A DNA stretch of 64,000 bases, taken from positions 2,895,001 through 2,959,000 of the forward strand of contig NZ_AP012273.1 of assembly GCF_000828615.1 (NCBI RefSeq). Reading direction: 5' to 3'. The stretch is from Thiolapillus brandeum (GTDB lineage Bacteria > Pseudomonadota > Gammaproteobacteria > Chromatiales > Chromatiaceae). A model generated the notes under the pieces. That model was not told the origin of the DNA, did no database searches, and worked only from the letters and a program-made list of their open reading frames with translations. Below, piece after piece: positions 35,336 to 44,616 of this stretch (position 1 is the stretch's first letter; each line of letters opens with the position of its first letter). The translations under genes and the position numbers were made by a program.

Positions 35336-37114
35336 TCACAAGTTGAAAACCCGCACCAGGAAAATAGCCATTTCCGCCCGGGTCACCAACCCATCAGGGC
35401 AGTAGTTCCCGCCACCACAGCCTGAGGTGATTCCTTCACTGGCCAGCTGCTCGATCCAGGGAGCCGCCCAGTGGCTCGTGGGAACATCGGCAAAGACAGA
35501 ACCCGAAGCTGCTGGCGGCACATAGCCTGAACCATGCTCAGCGCGCAGCAACAGCACGGCCATTGCCGCACGATCGACGGCAGCTTCCGGGCAATAATTC
35601 CCACCGCCACACCCCCCGGTAATGCCATCCGCATAGAGCTTCTCGATCCAGGCAGCCGCCCAGTAACCGGCAGGTACGTCAGCAAAGATGGCACCTGTTG
35701 CCGTTGGGGGAACAAAGGTCGCGCCATTCATGCCCTTTTCCAGAAAAATCGACATTTCGGCACGGGACACCAGCCCCTCAGGACAAAATAACCCATCGCC
35801 GCAACCGCTGCTCAGGCCACTGTCAGACAATGCCAATATGGCGTCATACGCCCAATAGCCTGGAGAAACATCGTCATACAAAAGCCTGTCGGGATAGTAG
35901 ACTCCCACTTGGACATCAGCCCATTCTCCACCCCAGACAATCATTTCCCTTCCTGTCCACACCGCAGTGTGAGCACTTCTGGCAGAAGGTGTATTGATTG
36001 TGTTGGTTTCCCGCCATACATCGAGTAAAGGATCATAGCGACCGCCATCATTCAGCAAGGAGCCGTTCACTCCTCCCCAGACAATCATTTCCCGGCCCGT
36101 CCACACGGCAGTATGTCCATTTCTCGCCTTTGGCGCCAGATTCGTGGAGGTCGCTCGCCAGGTATCCGTGGAAGGATCGTATCTTCCCCCGGTACTGGTT
36201 TCCGTCGAATCACTTCCTCCCCCCCAAATGATCATCTCCGTCCCTGTCCATACCGCGGTATGTCCCTTCCGGGCACTGGGTGATGGTCCGCTTACGGGCA
36301 ACCACTGATTGCTTACCGGATCATAACGCCCCCCATTGTCATAACGTTGATAGAAATCCTTTTCCCCGCCCCATACGATCATCTCCGTTCCGGTCCAGAC
36401 TGCCGTATGTTCCGTGCGGGGCTCAGGGGCTCCCTGAGCATTGATGCTCTGCCATTCATCAGTCACCGGATCATAACTCCCTCCAGTGCCCAGACTGGCA
36501 TCATCGATGCCGCCCCACACGATCATCTTTGTCCCTGTCCATACTGCCGTATGATCAGCCCTCTGCTGAGGGGCCAGAGGGGATATCATGGACCAGCTGT
36601 CTGCTGCCGGGTTATAACGCCCTCCCGTGTTGAGTTTTCGGCCATACTCCCGCTCCTCACCACCCCAAATGATCATTTCCTTCCCTGTCCACACAGCGGT
36701 GTGTTTTCCCCTCTTGGAAGGTGCCCCGGTTACATCTGTGGCAGACCAGGAATTCGTGGCCGGATCATAGCGTCCCCCGGTATTGGTGTTGCTTCCATTC
36801 GCATTGCCACCCCAGACGATCATCTCGTTACCCGTCCAGACTGCCGTGTGCCCTTTCCTGGCTGATGGCGTCGCAGGAGTGATCGGCCGCCAGCGATCCG
36901 TCACGGGATCGTAACGTCCGCCGCCGGACAAACGATAACCATAAGATCCATCACTCCCCCCCCAGACCAGCATCTCCTTGCCGGTCCAGACAGCGGAATG
37001 CCCGATTCGGGCAGGAATCACGCCGATGGTATTCGTGGAGTACCAACGGTTAAGCACGGGATCATAGCGACCTCCACTCTCCAATACATCGCCGTTATAT
37101 CCCGCTCCCCCCAT
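35336..37114 (-). CDS. Kelch-like repeat / SLH protein, downstream part of a frameshifted gene
   Basis: This frame is 592 aa. It carries eight Kelch-like blades, each with xHTAVWTGxEMIVWGG and GGRYDPxTDxW, and then three S-layer-homology-type modules (FADVPAGYWAAAWIEKLYADG and GCGGGNYCPEAAVDRAAMA). It is not an independent gene: it continues, one base out of phase, the frame at 37018-38841. The shift lies at the C tract 37107-37112. Adding one base there restores WGGAGYNGD and a single product of about 1168 aa. Its ATG is in the middle of a blade and has no sensible leader. Probable function is an outer surface or periplasmic protein held by the SLH modules. Confidence 0.72.
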   Translation of the reverse strand: MGGAGYNGDVLESGGRYDPVLNRWYSTNTIGVIPARIGHSAVWTGKEMLVWGGSDGSYGYRLSGGGRYDPVTDRWRPITPATPSARKGHTAVWTGNEMIVWGGNANGSNTNTGGRYDPATNSWSATDVTGAPSKRGKHTAVWTGKEMIIWGGEEREYGRKLNTGGRYNPAADSWSMISPLAPQQRADHTAVWTGTKMIVWGGIDDASLGTGGSYDPVTDEWQSINAQGAPEPRTEHTAVWTGTEMIVWGGEKDFYQRYDNGGRYDPVSNQWLPVSGPSPSARKGHTAVWTGTEMIIWGGGSDSTETSTGGRYDPSTDTWRATSTNLAPKARNGHTAVWTGREMIVWGGVNGSLLNDGGRYDPLLDVWRETNTINTPSARSAHTAVWTGREMIVWGGEWADVQVGVYYPDRLLYDDVSPGYWAYDAILALSDSGLSSGCGDGLFCPEGLVSRAEMSIFLEKGMNGATFVPPTATGAIFADVPAGYWAAAWIEKLYADGITGGCGGGNYCPEAAVDRAAMAVLLLRAEHGSGYVPPAASGSVFADVPTSHWAAPWIEQLASEGITSGCGGGNYCPDGLVTRAEMAIFLVRVFNL

Positions 37115-38841
37115 ATGATCATTTCATTGCCTGTCCATACCGCAGTATGTCCTGCTCTCGCCTCGGGAGCAACAGAATCGATGAGAACCCAGGAATCCGT
37201 GACAGGATCATAGCGTGCACCTACATTTGACAAATCACCGTCACTGCCACCCCAAACAATCATCTCATTACCCGTCCATACTGCCGTATGCCCGGTTCTG
37301 GCTGTAGCCCCCAATAAATTGGTTGCCGTCCAACTATCCGTGACGGGATCATAGCGGCCACCGGTATTTGTCCTGGTATACTCCCTGCCTCCCCATATGA
37401 TCATTTCCTTTCCTGTCCATACGGCAGTATGCTCCCGCCTCGCTGAAGGCGCCCCAACCAAACTCACCGGAAACCACTGATCCGCCGAGGGATCATAACG
37501 TCCACCCGTATTCACGCTGGAACCGTTATACCCACCCCATACGATCATTTCATGCCCCGTCCAGACTACGGTATGCCTGGATCTCTCCACAGGTGCGCCA
37601 ACAGTGCTCATTTGCTGCCAGGAATCCGTGGCCGGGTTATAGCGCCCGCCGGTATTGGAGTAACGGCCACTACAGTTCTCTTCGCCTCCCCAAACCAACA
37701 TTTCCAAACCGGTCCACACCACAGAATGATAATTTCTTGCCAATGGCGCACCTGTCAGAGTAACCGGGGTCCAGGTATCGAGCACGGGATCGTAACGCCC
37801 TCCTGAATTCAGACATTCATTCCAGTCGTATGATCCGCCCCAGACAATCATTTCGGTCCCTGTCCAAACTGCCTGGAGGCCCTGAACTCCAAGAACCAGC
37901 TGATCATGTAGTGCCCAGGTATCACCGCCCACCACACGGGAAGTCTTCACTCCATTGCTCTTGTCTCCCAGAGCAGGCAGATGCAGTTGGGCGTACCGGG
38001 CAGACCTGAATGGGATGGCGATAGTGGCAGACCGCACACGCCACCAGTCACCAAATCTTCGTTTCGGCCATGTTCTAACAAGAACATCAAGCCGATTGTC
38101 CGAGGATGCCAACAGTAGCTCCTGAACGAATTCAACTTCTGTCTCCCGCAGAGCAACAGGCTTTCCCGAGCGTCGCCCCATAAGCTCTCGACGCTTGGCT
38201 TCGAATGCTTCATCATCCTGCAGAGTCACATTTTCCTCCACCAACTCTGCTGCCTGCCCCTCATCTCTTACCAGAAACAACTTGTGTTCAGTTCCCTTGG
38301 ATTCTTCCAGAGAAATATCACCAGAAAGAGCAGCCATTGCCATCTTGCGAACAACCCCATGTTGACGCTCATCCCAGTTGTAATGATTGCGAAGCAGCCG
38401 TTTCACCAACGCCGGCCTGGCCAGGCAATCCGCCACCTTCACGGGATCATTGCCCAGGGCCTGGAACAATTCTCTCAGGCGTTGCGGGGCCCGAGTAGTC
38501 CTGGCCATACGGTTCATTTCCGCCTGCAGCATCCGTTCATCGATATCGATGTCGTAGATCTCCTTCAGCGCCGCCTCCATGCGCAGACTTTCTTCCACCT
38601 GGGCACGAATCTGCACGTCGGACAGAACCTCTTCCCGGGCGGGTTTGGGGGCAGGATTTTCTGCAGGCCAGATACGATGAGACCAGCGAATATCTTCGAT
38701 GGTCGCCTGGCAGGCGATACGTTGTTCAATATCCAGGCTCTGGCGCAGCTGGCCGCTTGAAGGCTCCGCCGCCATGAGCATCACGGGCAGCAGACAGATC
38801 AACAGAAAAAGAATGCGCTGAAGTGGCAAAAGATTGGACAT
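37018..38841 (-). CDS. Kelch-like repeat / SLH protein, upstream part of a frameshifted gene
   Basis: This frame is 607 aa from ATG 38841, which has GGGAG upstream. It begins with a signal peptide (ILFLLICLLPVMLMAAEP). A helical N-terminal domain (about 30-300) includes LFQALGNDPVKVADCLARPALVKRLL, a segment I have seen at the front of similar repeat proteins but cannot name. Six Kelch-like blades follow. After EMIIWG the frame leaves the repeat (ERDITAMYW) and soon stops. The other frame continues the blade pattern, so the two parts form one gene broken by a one-base change. Confidence 0.75.
   Translation of the reverse strand: MSNLLPLQRILFLLICLLPVMLMAAEPSSGQLRQSLDIEQRIACQATIEDIRWSHRIWPAENPAPKPAREEVLSDVQIRAQVEESLRMEAALKEIYDIDIDERMLQAEMNRMARTTRAPQRLRELFQALGNDPVKVADCLARPALVKRLLRNHYNWDERQHGVVRKMAMAALSGDISLEESKGTEHKLFLVRDEGQAAELVEENVTLQDDEAFEAKRRELMGRRSGKPVALRETEVEFVQELLLASSDNRLDVLVRTWPKRRFGDWWRVRSATIAIPFRSARYAQLHLPALGDKSNGVKTSRVVGGDTWALHDQLVLGVQGLQAVWTGTEMIVWGGSYDWNECLNSGGRYDPVLDTWTPVTLTGAPLARNYHSVVWTGLEMLVWGGEENCSGRYSNTGGRYNPATDSWQQMSTVGAPVERSRHTVVWTGHEMIVWGGYNGSSVNTGGRYDPSADQWFPVSLVGAPSARREHTAVWTGKEMIIWGGREYTRTNTGGRYDPVTDSWTATNLLGATARTGHTAVWTGNEMIVWGGSDGDLSNVGARYDPVTDSWVLIDSVAPEARAGHTAVWTGNEMIIWGERDITAMYWRVEVAMIPCLTVGTPRIPSA
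37107..37112 (-). other. Frameshift site in a G tract of the Kelch/SLH gene
   Basis: The coding strand has T followed by six G where seven are needed for W-G-G-A. Equivalent places in other blades of the same gene carry seven (near 36225) or eight (36956-36963) G and stay in frame. This may be a real mutation, a phase-variable tract or a sequencing error. Confidence 0.8.
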
Positions 38842-38843
38842 AT

Positions 38844-39104
38844 TCAGACTCCCTGTTGGATAAGTTCCTCTGGCACACCACCCATCTCGTGCCGGAACAG
38901 GTTGACGGGGGTGCTGGAAATTGTACCTGAAATATTATGGGATTCTAAACCCGGGAGCGGGTCGATCCTGCCTGGACATGCGCCTGCAGGACATACGTCC
39001 ACGCACCCTCCGCAAAAAATTTCCCGGTTGAAAGGATGGCGCGCTCCATTGCAAGGCCCGCCCCACTCCTTGATGTAATAGGGGACAACGATGTTGACAA
39101 ACAC
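38844..39104 (-). CDS. Possible small ferredoxin-like ORF
   Basis: The frame is 86 aa with FCGGCVDVCPAGACPG, which resembles half of a bacterial ferredoxin cluster motif (CxxCxxxCP), preceded by PCNGARHPFNREI. The rest has no ferredoxin character and no second motif. It abuts the Kelch gene and lies in a rearranged patch. It could be a remnant or chance. I would not assign a function. Confidence 0.25.
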   Translation of the reverse strand: MFVNIVVPYYIKEWGGPCNGARHPFNREIFCGGCVDVCPAGACPGRIDPLPGLESHNISGTISSTPVNLFRHEMGGVPEELIQQGV

Positions 39105-39124
39105 CGCTCCTTAACTCCTTAACT

Positions 39125-39206
39125 CATTCATCCCGGCGCCGATCCCGAACACACGAAAACCATGGCCAAGGCAGTGCAGGCGCTGAGCAAGACTTGTCAC
39201 GAGCAG
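39125..39206 (+). pseudogene. Decayed copy of the hemE 3' end
   Basis: CATTCATCCCGGCGCCGATCC through CTGAGCAAGACTTGTCACGAG follows the last 26 codons of hemE with many substitutions. The stop is changed to CAG. It lies just before copy 2 of the Cys-rich gene, as the true hemE end lies before copy 1. Confidence 0.8.
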
Positions 39207-39219
39207 GCAGCGGCCCGTT

Positions 39220-39603
39220 TCAATTCGACGCACATGAAAGCTCACCGAACATCACCTTGTCATCGGCTTCCACGGCACCCATACCTGATTTACGCAATTC
39301 GAAATAGCTTTCCCTGCACGCGCTGGAGCAGTGTTCCGATGCCGCCCAGCAGGCATCGATGACCTGGGCAGCATTATCCTTGTTCATGCCCTGTGCTTTC
39401 CAGCATTGCTCGGATTCGCCGGCACAGGACGGACTCAATCTATCCAGCGACTTGCCCACCGCGCCACCGGCAATTGCACCCCCCTTCAACAGGCCTGGGA
39501 CACCCGGAGGCAAATGTATGGGCGGCTCTGCCTGCGCCTGCAGACAAAACCCCAGCATCACCAAACTGCAAATCCTAACGAAAAAATCATGTTTCAAAAT
39601 CAT
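39220..39603 (-). CDS. Small Cys-rich secreted protein, copy 2
   Basis: The product is 127 aa and a paralogue of the protein at 33817-34200. The signal peptide (ICSLVMLGFCLQAQA) is followed by the same EPPIHLPPGVPGLLKGG start and the same seven-cysteine pattern (PSCAGESEQCWKAQG, DACWAASEHCSSACRE, GELSCASN). Changes are mostly conservative (Lys/Arg, Ser/Ala), which suggests both copies are under selection. The function is unknown. Confidence 0.7.
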   Translation of the reverse strand: MILKHDFFVRICSLVMLGFCLQAQAEPPIHLPPGVPGLLKGGAIAGGAVGKSLDRLSPSCAGESEQCWKAQGMNKDNAAQVIDACWAASEHCSSACRESYFELRKSGMGAVEADDKVMFGELSCASN

Positions 39604-39638
39604 TCACTCCCTGGCATTCCGGTTGGCGGAGATCATCC

Positions 39639-41804
39639 CTACAGGCACTGCAAATTGGCATAAGCCACCACCAGCCACTTGCTGCCCACGCTCTCAAAGT
39701 TCACCTGCACCCGTGCGCTGCTGCCCTGACCTTCGGCGTTGAGGATCACGCCCTCGCCAAACTTGGCATGGGTCACCCGTTGGCCCAGGGCGAAGCCGGT
39801 GCTTTCCACGGCATCATCCAAGGCGCCGCCCCGGGGGCTGTAGGGCCGGGCAATGGCCGGGCGGGCACGGACTTCCTCGATAACGTCCTGGGGAATTTCC
39901 CGCAGGAAACGCGATGGCAGGGGATAGGATTCCTTGCCGTGCAGGCGGCGGTTTTCCGCATGGCTCAGGTAGAGCTGCTGCATGGCCCGGGTCATGCCCA
40001 CGTAGCACAGGCGGCGCTCCTCCTCCAGACGGGCAGGGTCCTCGGCGGACATGCTGTGAGGGAACAGGCCCTCTTCCACACCCACCAGGAATACCAGGGG
40101 AAACTCCAGCCCCTTGGCCGAATGCAGGGTCATGAGCTGTACGCTGTCTTCGTATTCCTGGGCCTGGTTGTCTCCGGCTTCCAGAGCCGCGTGGGACAGG
40201 AAAGCATCCAGGTCGGACATGACCTCGTTTTCTTCAGGCTCATGATCGAACTGGCGGGTGGCATTCACCAGTTCCTCCAGGTTCTCTATACGGTCCTGGC
40301 CTTTGCCGTCCCGGGACTTCTTGAAATGCTCCGGCAGGCGGCTGTGATGAATGACATGCTCTGCGGCCTCCCACAAGGGCAGATCCTCCGTAGCTGCCTG
40401 CATCTCATGGATAATGTCCAGATAGCCTTGCACGGCTTTGGCCGCCCGGGGCGTCATGCCACCACCGCGCAACAGATCCTCACTGGCCTGCCACAGGGAG
40501 CAGTTGAAATCCCGGGCATGGGCGCGCACCGCGTCCAGGGTCTTGGCGCCGATGCCCCGGGGCGGCTGGTTGACGGCGCGCTCGAAGGCGGAATCATCAT
40601 GGGGATTGGATATCTGGCGTAAATAGGCCAGGGCATCCTTGATCTCGGCACGCTCGAAAAACCGCAGGCCGCCATACACCCGGTAGGGAATGCCCGCCTG
40701 GAGCAGAGCTTCCTCGAACACCCGGGACTGGGCGGTGGTGCGGTAGAGTATGGCCACCTCGGCGCGCAGATGCCCTTCATCGATGAAGGCACGGATGCGA
40801 TCCACCACGAAGCGCGCTTCGTCGGTTTCATTGAAAGCCGCATACAGGCGCACCGGCTCACCCTCGCCATCTTCCGTCCACAGCTCCTTGCCCAGGCGCT
40901 CGGGGTTGTTGGCAATGACCGCATTGGCGCCACGCAGAATATTGCCCGTGGAGCGGTAGTTCTGCTCCAGCTTCACCAGCTGGGTATTGGGAAAATGTTT
41001 TGGAAAGTCCTGGATATTCTCTACCCGGGCACCCCGCCAACCGTAGATGGACTGATCATCATCGCCCACGACAAACAGATTGTCCCGGTCACCTGCCAGC
41101 AGGCGCAGCCAGGCATACTGAATGGCGTTGGTATCCTGGAACTCGTCCACCAACACATGCTGGAAACGCTGCTGGTAGTGCTGCAATACATCCGGGCGGT
41201 CCCGCCACAACTCCTGGGCACGTAACAACAGCTCGGCAAAATCCACCGACCCGGCGCGCTCGCAGGCCGCCTGGTAGGCGGTATAGATGCGGATCATGTT
41301 GCGCCGCCAGTGGTCGCCACCGTCTTCCAGGTGCTGGGGGCGGCGCCCTTCGTCCTTCTGTTCGTTGATGAACCACTGGGCCTGGCGTGGCGGCCACTTG
41401 GAATCATCCAGATTCAGATCACGGATGACCCGCTTCACCAGGCGGAACTGGTCATCGCTGTCGAGAATCTGGAAGCCCTTGGGCAGCTTGGCCTCCTGCC
41501 AATGGGCGCGCAGCAACCGGTGGGCCAGGCCGTGAAAAGTGCCCACCCACATACCCCCGGTGGGAAAACCCAGCAGTTCCTCGATACGCTGGCGCATCTC
41601 CCTGGCCGCCTTGTTGGTGAAGGTGACCGCGAGAATGCCCCAGGGAGACACCCCTTCCACCTGAATCAGCCAGGCGATGCGGTGCACCAGCACCCGGGTC
41701 TTGCCCGAGCCGGCCCCCGCCAGCACCAGGGTGGAACAGGGCGGCGCGGACACGGCGTCGCGCTGGGCGGCGTTGAGGCCATCGAGTATCGAGGAAACAT
41801 CCAT
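39639..41804 (-). CDS. uvrD: DNA helicase II (UvrD), SF1A 3'-5' helicase
   Basis: The product is 721 aa, the expected size. It unwinds DNA in nucleotide excision and mismatch repair. Helicase motifs appear in order: Q-motif LNAAQRDAV, Walker A AGAGSGKTRVLVHR, motif Ia TFTNKAAREM, Walker B DEFQDTN, motif III VGDDDQSIYGWRGA, motif IV EQNYRST, motif V TLHSAKGLEFPLVF and motif VI YVGMTRAM. The C-terminal Tudor-like tail VTHAKFGEGVILNAEGQGSSARVQ is typical of UvrD. It ends 36 bases after the start of the Cys-rich gene and begins 20 bases from the pilus ATPase stop. Confidence 0.96.
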   Translation of the reverse strand: MDVSSILDGLNAAQRDAVSAPPCSTLVLAGAGSGKTRVLVHRIAWLIQVEGVSPWGILAVTFTNKAAREMRQRIEELLGFPTGGMWVGTFHGLAHRLLRAHWQEAKLPKGFQILDSDDQFRLVKRVIRDLNLDDSKWPPRQAQWFINEQKDEGRRPQHLEDGGDHWRRNMIRIYTAYQAACERAGSVDFAELLLRAQELWRDRPDVLQHYQQRFQHVLVDEFQDTNAIQYAWLRLLAGDRDNLFVVGDDDQSIYGWRGARVENIQDFPKHFPNTQLVKLEQNYRSTGNILRGANAVIANNPERLGKELWTEDGEGEPVRLYAAFNETDEARFVVDRIRAFIDEGHLRAEVAILYRTTAQSRVFEEALLQAGIPYRVYGGLRFFERAEIKDALAYLRQISNPHDDSAFERAVNQPPRGIGAKTLDAVRAHARDFNCSLWQASEDLLRGGGMTPRAAKAVQGYLDIIHEMQAATEDLPLWEAAEHVIHHSRLPEHFKKSRDGKGQDRIENLEELVNATRQFDHEPEENEVMSDLDAFLSHAALEAGDNQAQEYEDSVQLMTLHSAKGLEFPLVFLVGVEEGLFPHSMSAEDPARLEEERRLCYVGMTRAMQQLYLSHAENRRLHGKESYPLPSRFLREIPQDVIEEVRARPAIARPYSPRGGALDDAVESTGFALGQRVTHAKFGEGVILNAEGQGSSARVQVNFESVGSKWLVVAYANLQCL

Positions 41805-41824
41805 AGAACAATTGTATCAGCTAT

Positions 41825-42925
41825 TCAATCACCGATCTGCGCATCCAGTCGTGCTTCACCTTCACCTTTGTCCAGACGGATGCGCACCCCCAGGTTGGAC
41901 TGGGACTCGGCATTCTCCATGGCCTTTTTCTCGGTGATATGACCACTCTTGAACAGCTCGAACAGCGATTGGTCAAAGGTCTGCATACCCGCTTCACTGC
42001 TCTTTTCCATGGCCTCGCGCACTTCATCGAGCTTGCCCTTGGCAATCAGGTCACGGATCAGGGGCGTGATCAGCAGCACCTCCACAGCCGGCATGCGTTT
42101 ACCCTCATGATTGCGCACCAGTCGCTGGGAGATGATGGCCACCAGATTGTGGGCCAGATCCATGAACAACTGGGCATGCATATCCTTTGGAAAGAAGGTC
42201 ATGATGCGTTGCAGCACATGAGAGGCATTACTGCCATGCAGGGTGGACAGGCACAGGTGGCCGGTCTCCGCATAGGCAATAGCATGCTGCATGGTGGAGC
42301 GTTCACGAATTTCTCCAATCAATATCACATCCGGCGCCTCGCGCATGGCATTCATCAGGGCATCATCGTAACTGTCCGTATCGATACCCACCTCACGCTG
42401 GTTGACCACGGACTTGTGATAGCGATGCACATACTCGATAGGATCTTCAATGGTAAGAATATGACTGCGGCTGTTGCGATTGCGGTAATCCAGCATGGAG
42501 GCCAGGGTAGTGGACTTGCCCGCCCCGGTGGCGCCCACGGCCAGAATCAGTCCTCTGGGCTTCATGACCAGATCCTCCAGCACAGGCGGCAGATGCAGCT
42601 CGGCAATGGATGGAATGCGATCCTGCAGGTAACGAACCACCATGGCCACCTCCCCCCGCTGGCGGAAGATGTTCACACGGAAGCGTCCAAAGCGTTCCAT
42701 GGACAATCCCAGGTTCATCTCCGGACGTTCAGCGAAAGCCAGGCGCTGCTTGTCACTCATGATGCTGTGAGCCAGGGCGGCGACACCCTTGCCACTCAGG
42801 GGCCCCTCCTTCACCACTGAGAGCTCACCATCGACTTTCATATGCAAGGGAGATCCGGGAGAAAAGAAAAGATCAGAAGCCTCGTTCCTGATCATGAGCT
42901 TCAGAAAATCGGTTATTTCGGGCAT
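41825..42925 (-). CDS. pilU: Type IV pilus retraction ATPase, PilU-like
   Basis: The product is 366 aa from ATG 42925, with GGAGG 6 bases upstream. It is a hexameric PilT/PilU motor at the inner membrane base of type IV pili. Walker A GATGAGKSTTLASML, the Asp box TIEDPIEYVH, Walker B APDVILIGEIRE and the His box HLCLSTLHGSNASH are visible. The long charged C-terminus (ENAESQSNLGVRIRLDKGEGEARLDAQ) and the MPEITDFLKLM start favour PilU over PilT. The usual partner pilT is not in the window. Confidence 0.87.
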   Translation of the reverse strand: MPEITDFLKLMIRNEASDLFFSPGSPLHMKVDGELSVVKEGPLSGKGVAALAHSIMSDKQRLAFAERPEMNLGLSMERFGRFRVNIFRQRGEVAMVVRYLQDRIPSIAELHLPPVLEDLVMKPRGLILAVGATGAGKSTTLASMLDYRNRNSRSHILTIEDPIEYVHRYHKSVVNQREVGIDTDSYDDALMNAMREAPDVILIGEIRERSTMQHAIAYAETGHLCLSTLHGSNASHVLQRIMTFFPKDMHAQLFMDLAHNLVAIISQRLVRNHEGKRMPAVEVLLITPLIRDLIAKGKLDEVREAMEKSSEAGMQTFDQSLFELFKSGHITEKKAMENAESQSNLGVRIRLDKGEGEARLDAQIGD

Positions 42926-43201
42926 GAACAACCTCCGTATCCGGTTTGCCGGGAAACCAATCGATTGCCTTGCAGGGCCACTGCATCACAGCTTGTGTAA
43001 ATATTTCCTGTTAATCTTGTTCAAGCTCACAAAATTGTGGATTCAGCTAGAACTTTTATCAGCTAGTGTTGGAAAAAGCTTGTTTTTTCTACTATGCTTG
43101 GGCTTGTCTGCATTGTGGCGAGCATTGCCTGGCAGCTCCGTGCCCCATATTTAAAGAGGGACAGCCGAGCGCCGCCATCAGCATCATTATGGAGGAATAA
43201 G

Positions 43202-44533
43202 GTGAAGAATTCACTAAACAAGACCGCCCGCTGGTCAACCCTTGCCTTGGCGTTGGGCATCATGAGCACTATCAGCGTGCAAGGCCTTGCGGCCATCAAT
43301 TGGCCTGGTGGTGGCGGCAATGACACAACCAAAAAATCCAAAGACTACAAGAAAGGTTACAAGATCGGCCAGGAAGACTGCGTCAAGGCACCCAAGGATT
43401 GTAAAGTACTGCTTGAAGATGTGATAGCCAACCCCGGCTGGGGTGAAACCGAACCCAACGACCATCCTTCAGCTGCTGACCGCATCTTCCTCAACCGATT
43501 CTATAAAGGGAACACCCTGGACAAGTTTGACCAGGACTGGTATTACCTCGCCGCCACAAGCCCCAATCAGAATCTGATGATCAATTTCCTGGGCGACCAG
43601 AACAACTACACCGATACAGCTGGCTGGCTGGTCAAGGTGCATGACCGCTTCGGCAACGTGATCGCAACCTTCGACACTACCACCACCGGCACCGGCAATG
43701 TGTACCGCAACGGCGACAACCCGGAAGATACGGTAGACCCTGGCGAACCACTGTTGGCAAAGACACCGCTGAGCGATGCTCATATCATGCTTACAACACT
43801 GAGTTTCCCTGGCCGATACTATATATCAGTAGAATCCCTGGAAGACACCGGTGACGGAAGGGCCTATCACATCGCCGCCATGATTTCCCCATCCGATCAG
43901 ATGTCCCCCAACCCGGACTCCAATTTCCAGGATGCCGAGACGGAACCCAACGATCTGCAGGAACAGGCCGACCCACTGGACTCCAATGTTCACATCTTCG
44001 GCACCTTTGGCCGCAAGTGGGTGCGATGGTTCGTGCCCCCGGAAGACAATGTGGATTGGCTCTGGCCCGGTTGCGATCCCGCCGATATCAGCAGCCTGCC
44101 CCTGGGACAGGACAACTGTAACTGCGATCACACCGTGCCGGGAAACATTTGTGTCGCTCAACCCAGAAACGATGGCCAGGGCACCTGGGAATACGCCTAC
44201 GATTATGACAATGACTGGTTCAGATACCACTCTGACGGCAACGAGCAATTGCATTTCGAAATGTGCACCAAGGGCAACTGTGATTTCACACGAGTGCATG
44301 TACGTATCATCTATGTCAACAACTCAGTGGTTCTCCTTGACGGGCCCATTTTGCCAGGCGTGTCGTTTGATCTTGGCGCTGCCAGCCCCGGCACCTATTT
44401 CATCGAACTTTCCCCGGAACCCGTAGATGGCCCAAAAGTGGATCCGGAAAGCGGCGTCCACACTGTGGATGACCTCACCGGACCCTACAACTTCATGCTA
44501 CGCAGCACCAAGCTTCCTGCGCACGGAGGTTGA
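43202..44533 (+). CDS. Secreted PPC-domain protein, copy 1
   Basis: The product is 443 aa. The GTG start at 43202 has GGAGG 6 bases upstream. A signal peptide (STLALALGIMSTISVQGLAA) is followed by INWPGGGGND and a short Lys-rich helix. A bacterial pre-peptidase C-terminal (PPC) beta-sandwich follows, opening ETEPNDHPSAADRI and closing GRYYISVESLEDTGDG. A second ETEPNDLQEQADPL module comes next, and a C-terminal part has six further cysteines (CNCDHTVPGNICV, CTKGNCDF). No peptidase domain is attached. The next gene is a paralogue. The role is unknown; it is probably an exported binding protein. Confidence 0.72.
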   Translation: MKNSLNKTARWSTLALALGIMSTISVQGLAAINWPGGGGNDTTKKSKDYKKGYKIGQEDCVKAPKDCKVLLEDVIANPGWGETEPNDHPSAADRIFLNRFYKGNTLDKFDQDWYYLAATSPNQNLMINFLGDQNNYTDTAGWLVKVHDRFGNVIATFDTTTTGTGNVYRNGDNPEDTVDPGEPLLAKTPLSDAHIMLTTLSFPGRYYISVESLEDTGDGRAYHIAAMISPSDQMSPNPDSNFQDAETEPNDLQEQADPLDSNVHIFGTFGRKWVRWFVPPEDNVDWLWPGCDPADISSLPLGQDNCNCDHTVPGNICVAQPRNDGQGTWEYAYDYDNDWFRYHSDGNEQLHFEMCTKGNCDFTRVHVRIIYVNNSVVLLDGPILPGVSFDLGAASPGTYFIELSPEPVDGPKVDPESGVHTVDDLTGPYNFMLRSTKLPAHGG

Positions 44534-44616
44534 ACATGAAGACACTGCAAAGCACGCAGACGATGCGCTCACAAGACCAAGAGGCGCACCAAGCACAGTT
44601 GTTACGGAGAATGAAA

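Noticed and set aside
34267-39206. CRISPR array
   Set aside because: Repeats here are few, long, unevenly spaced and derived from genes. There are no regular spacers and no cas genes.
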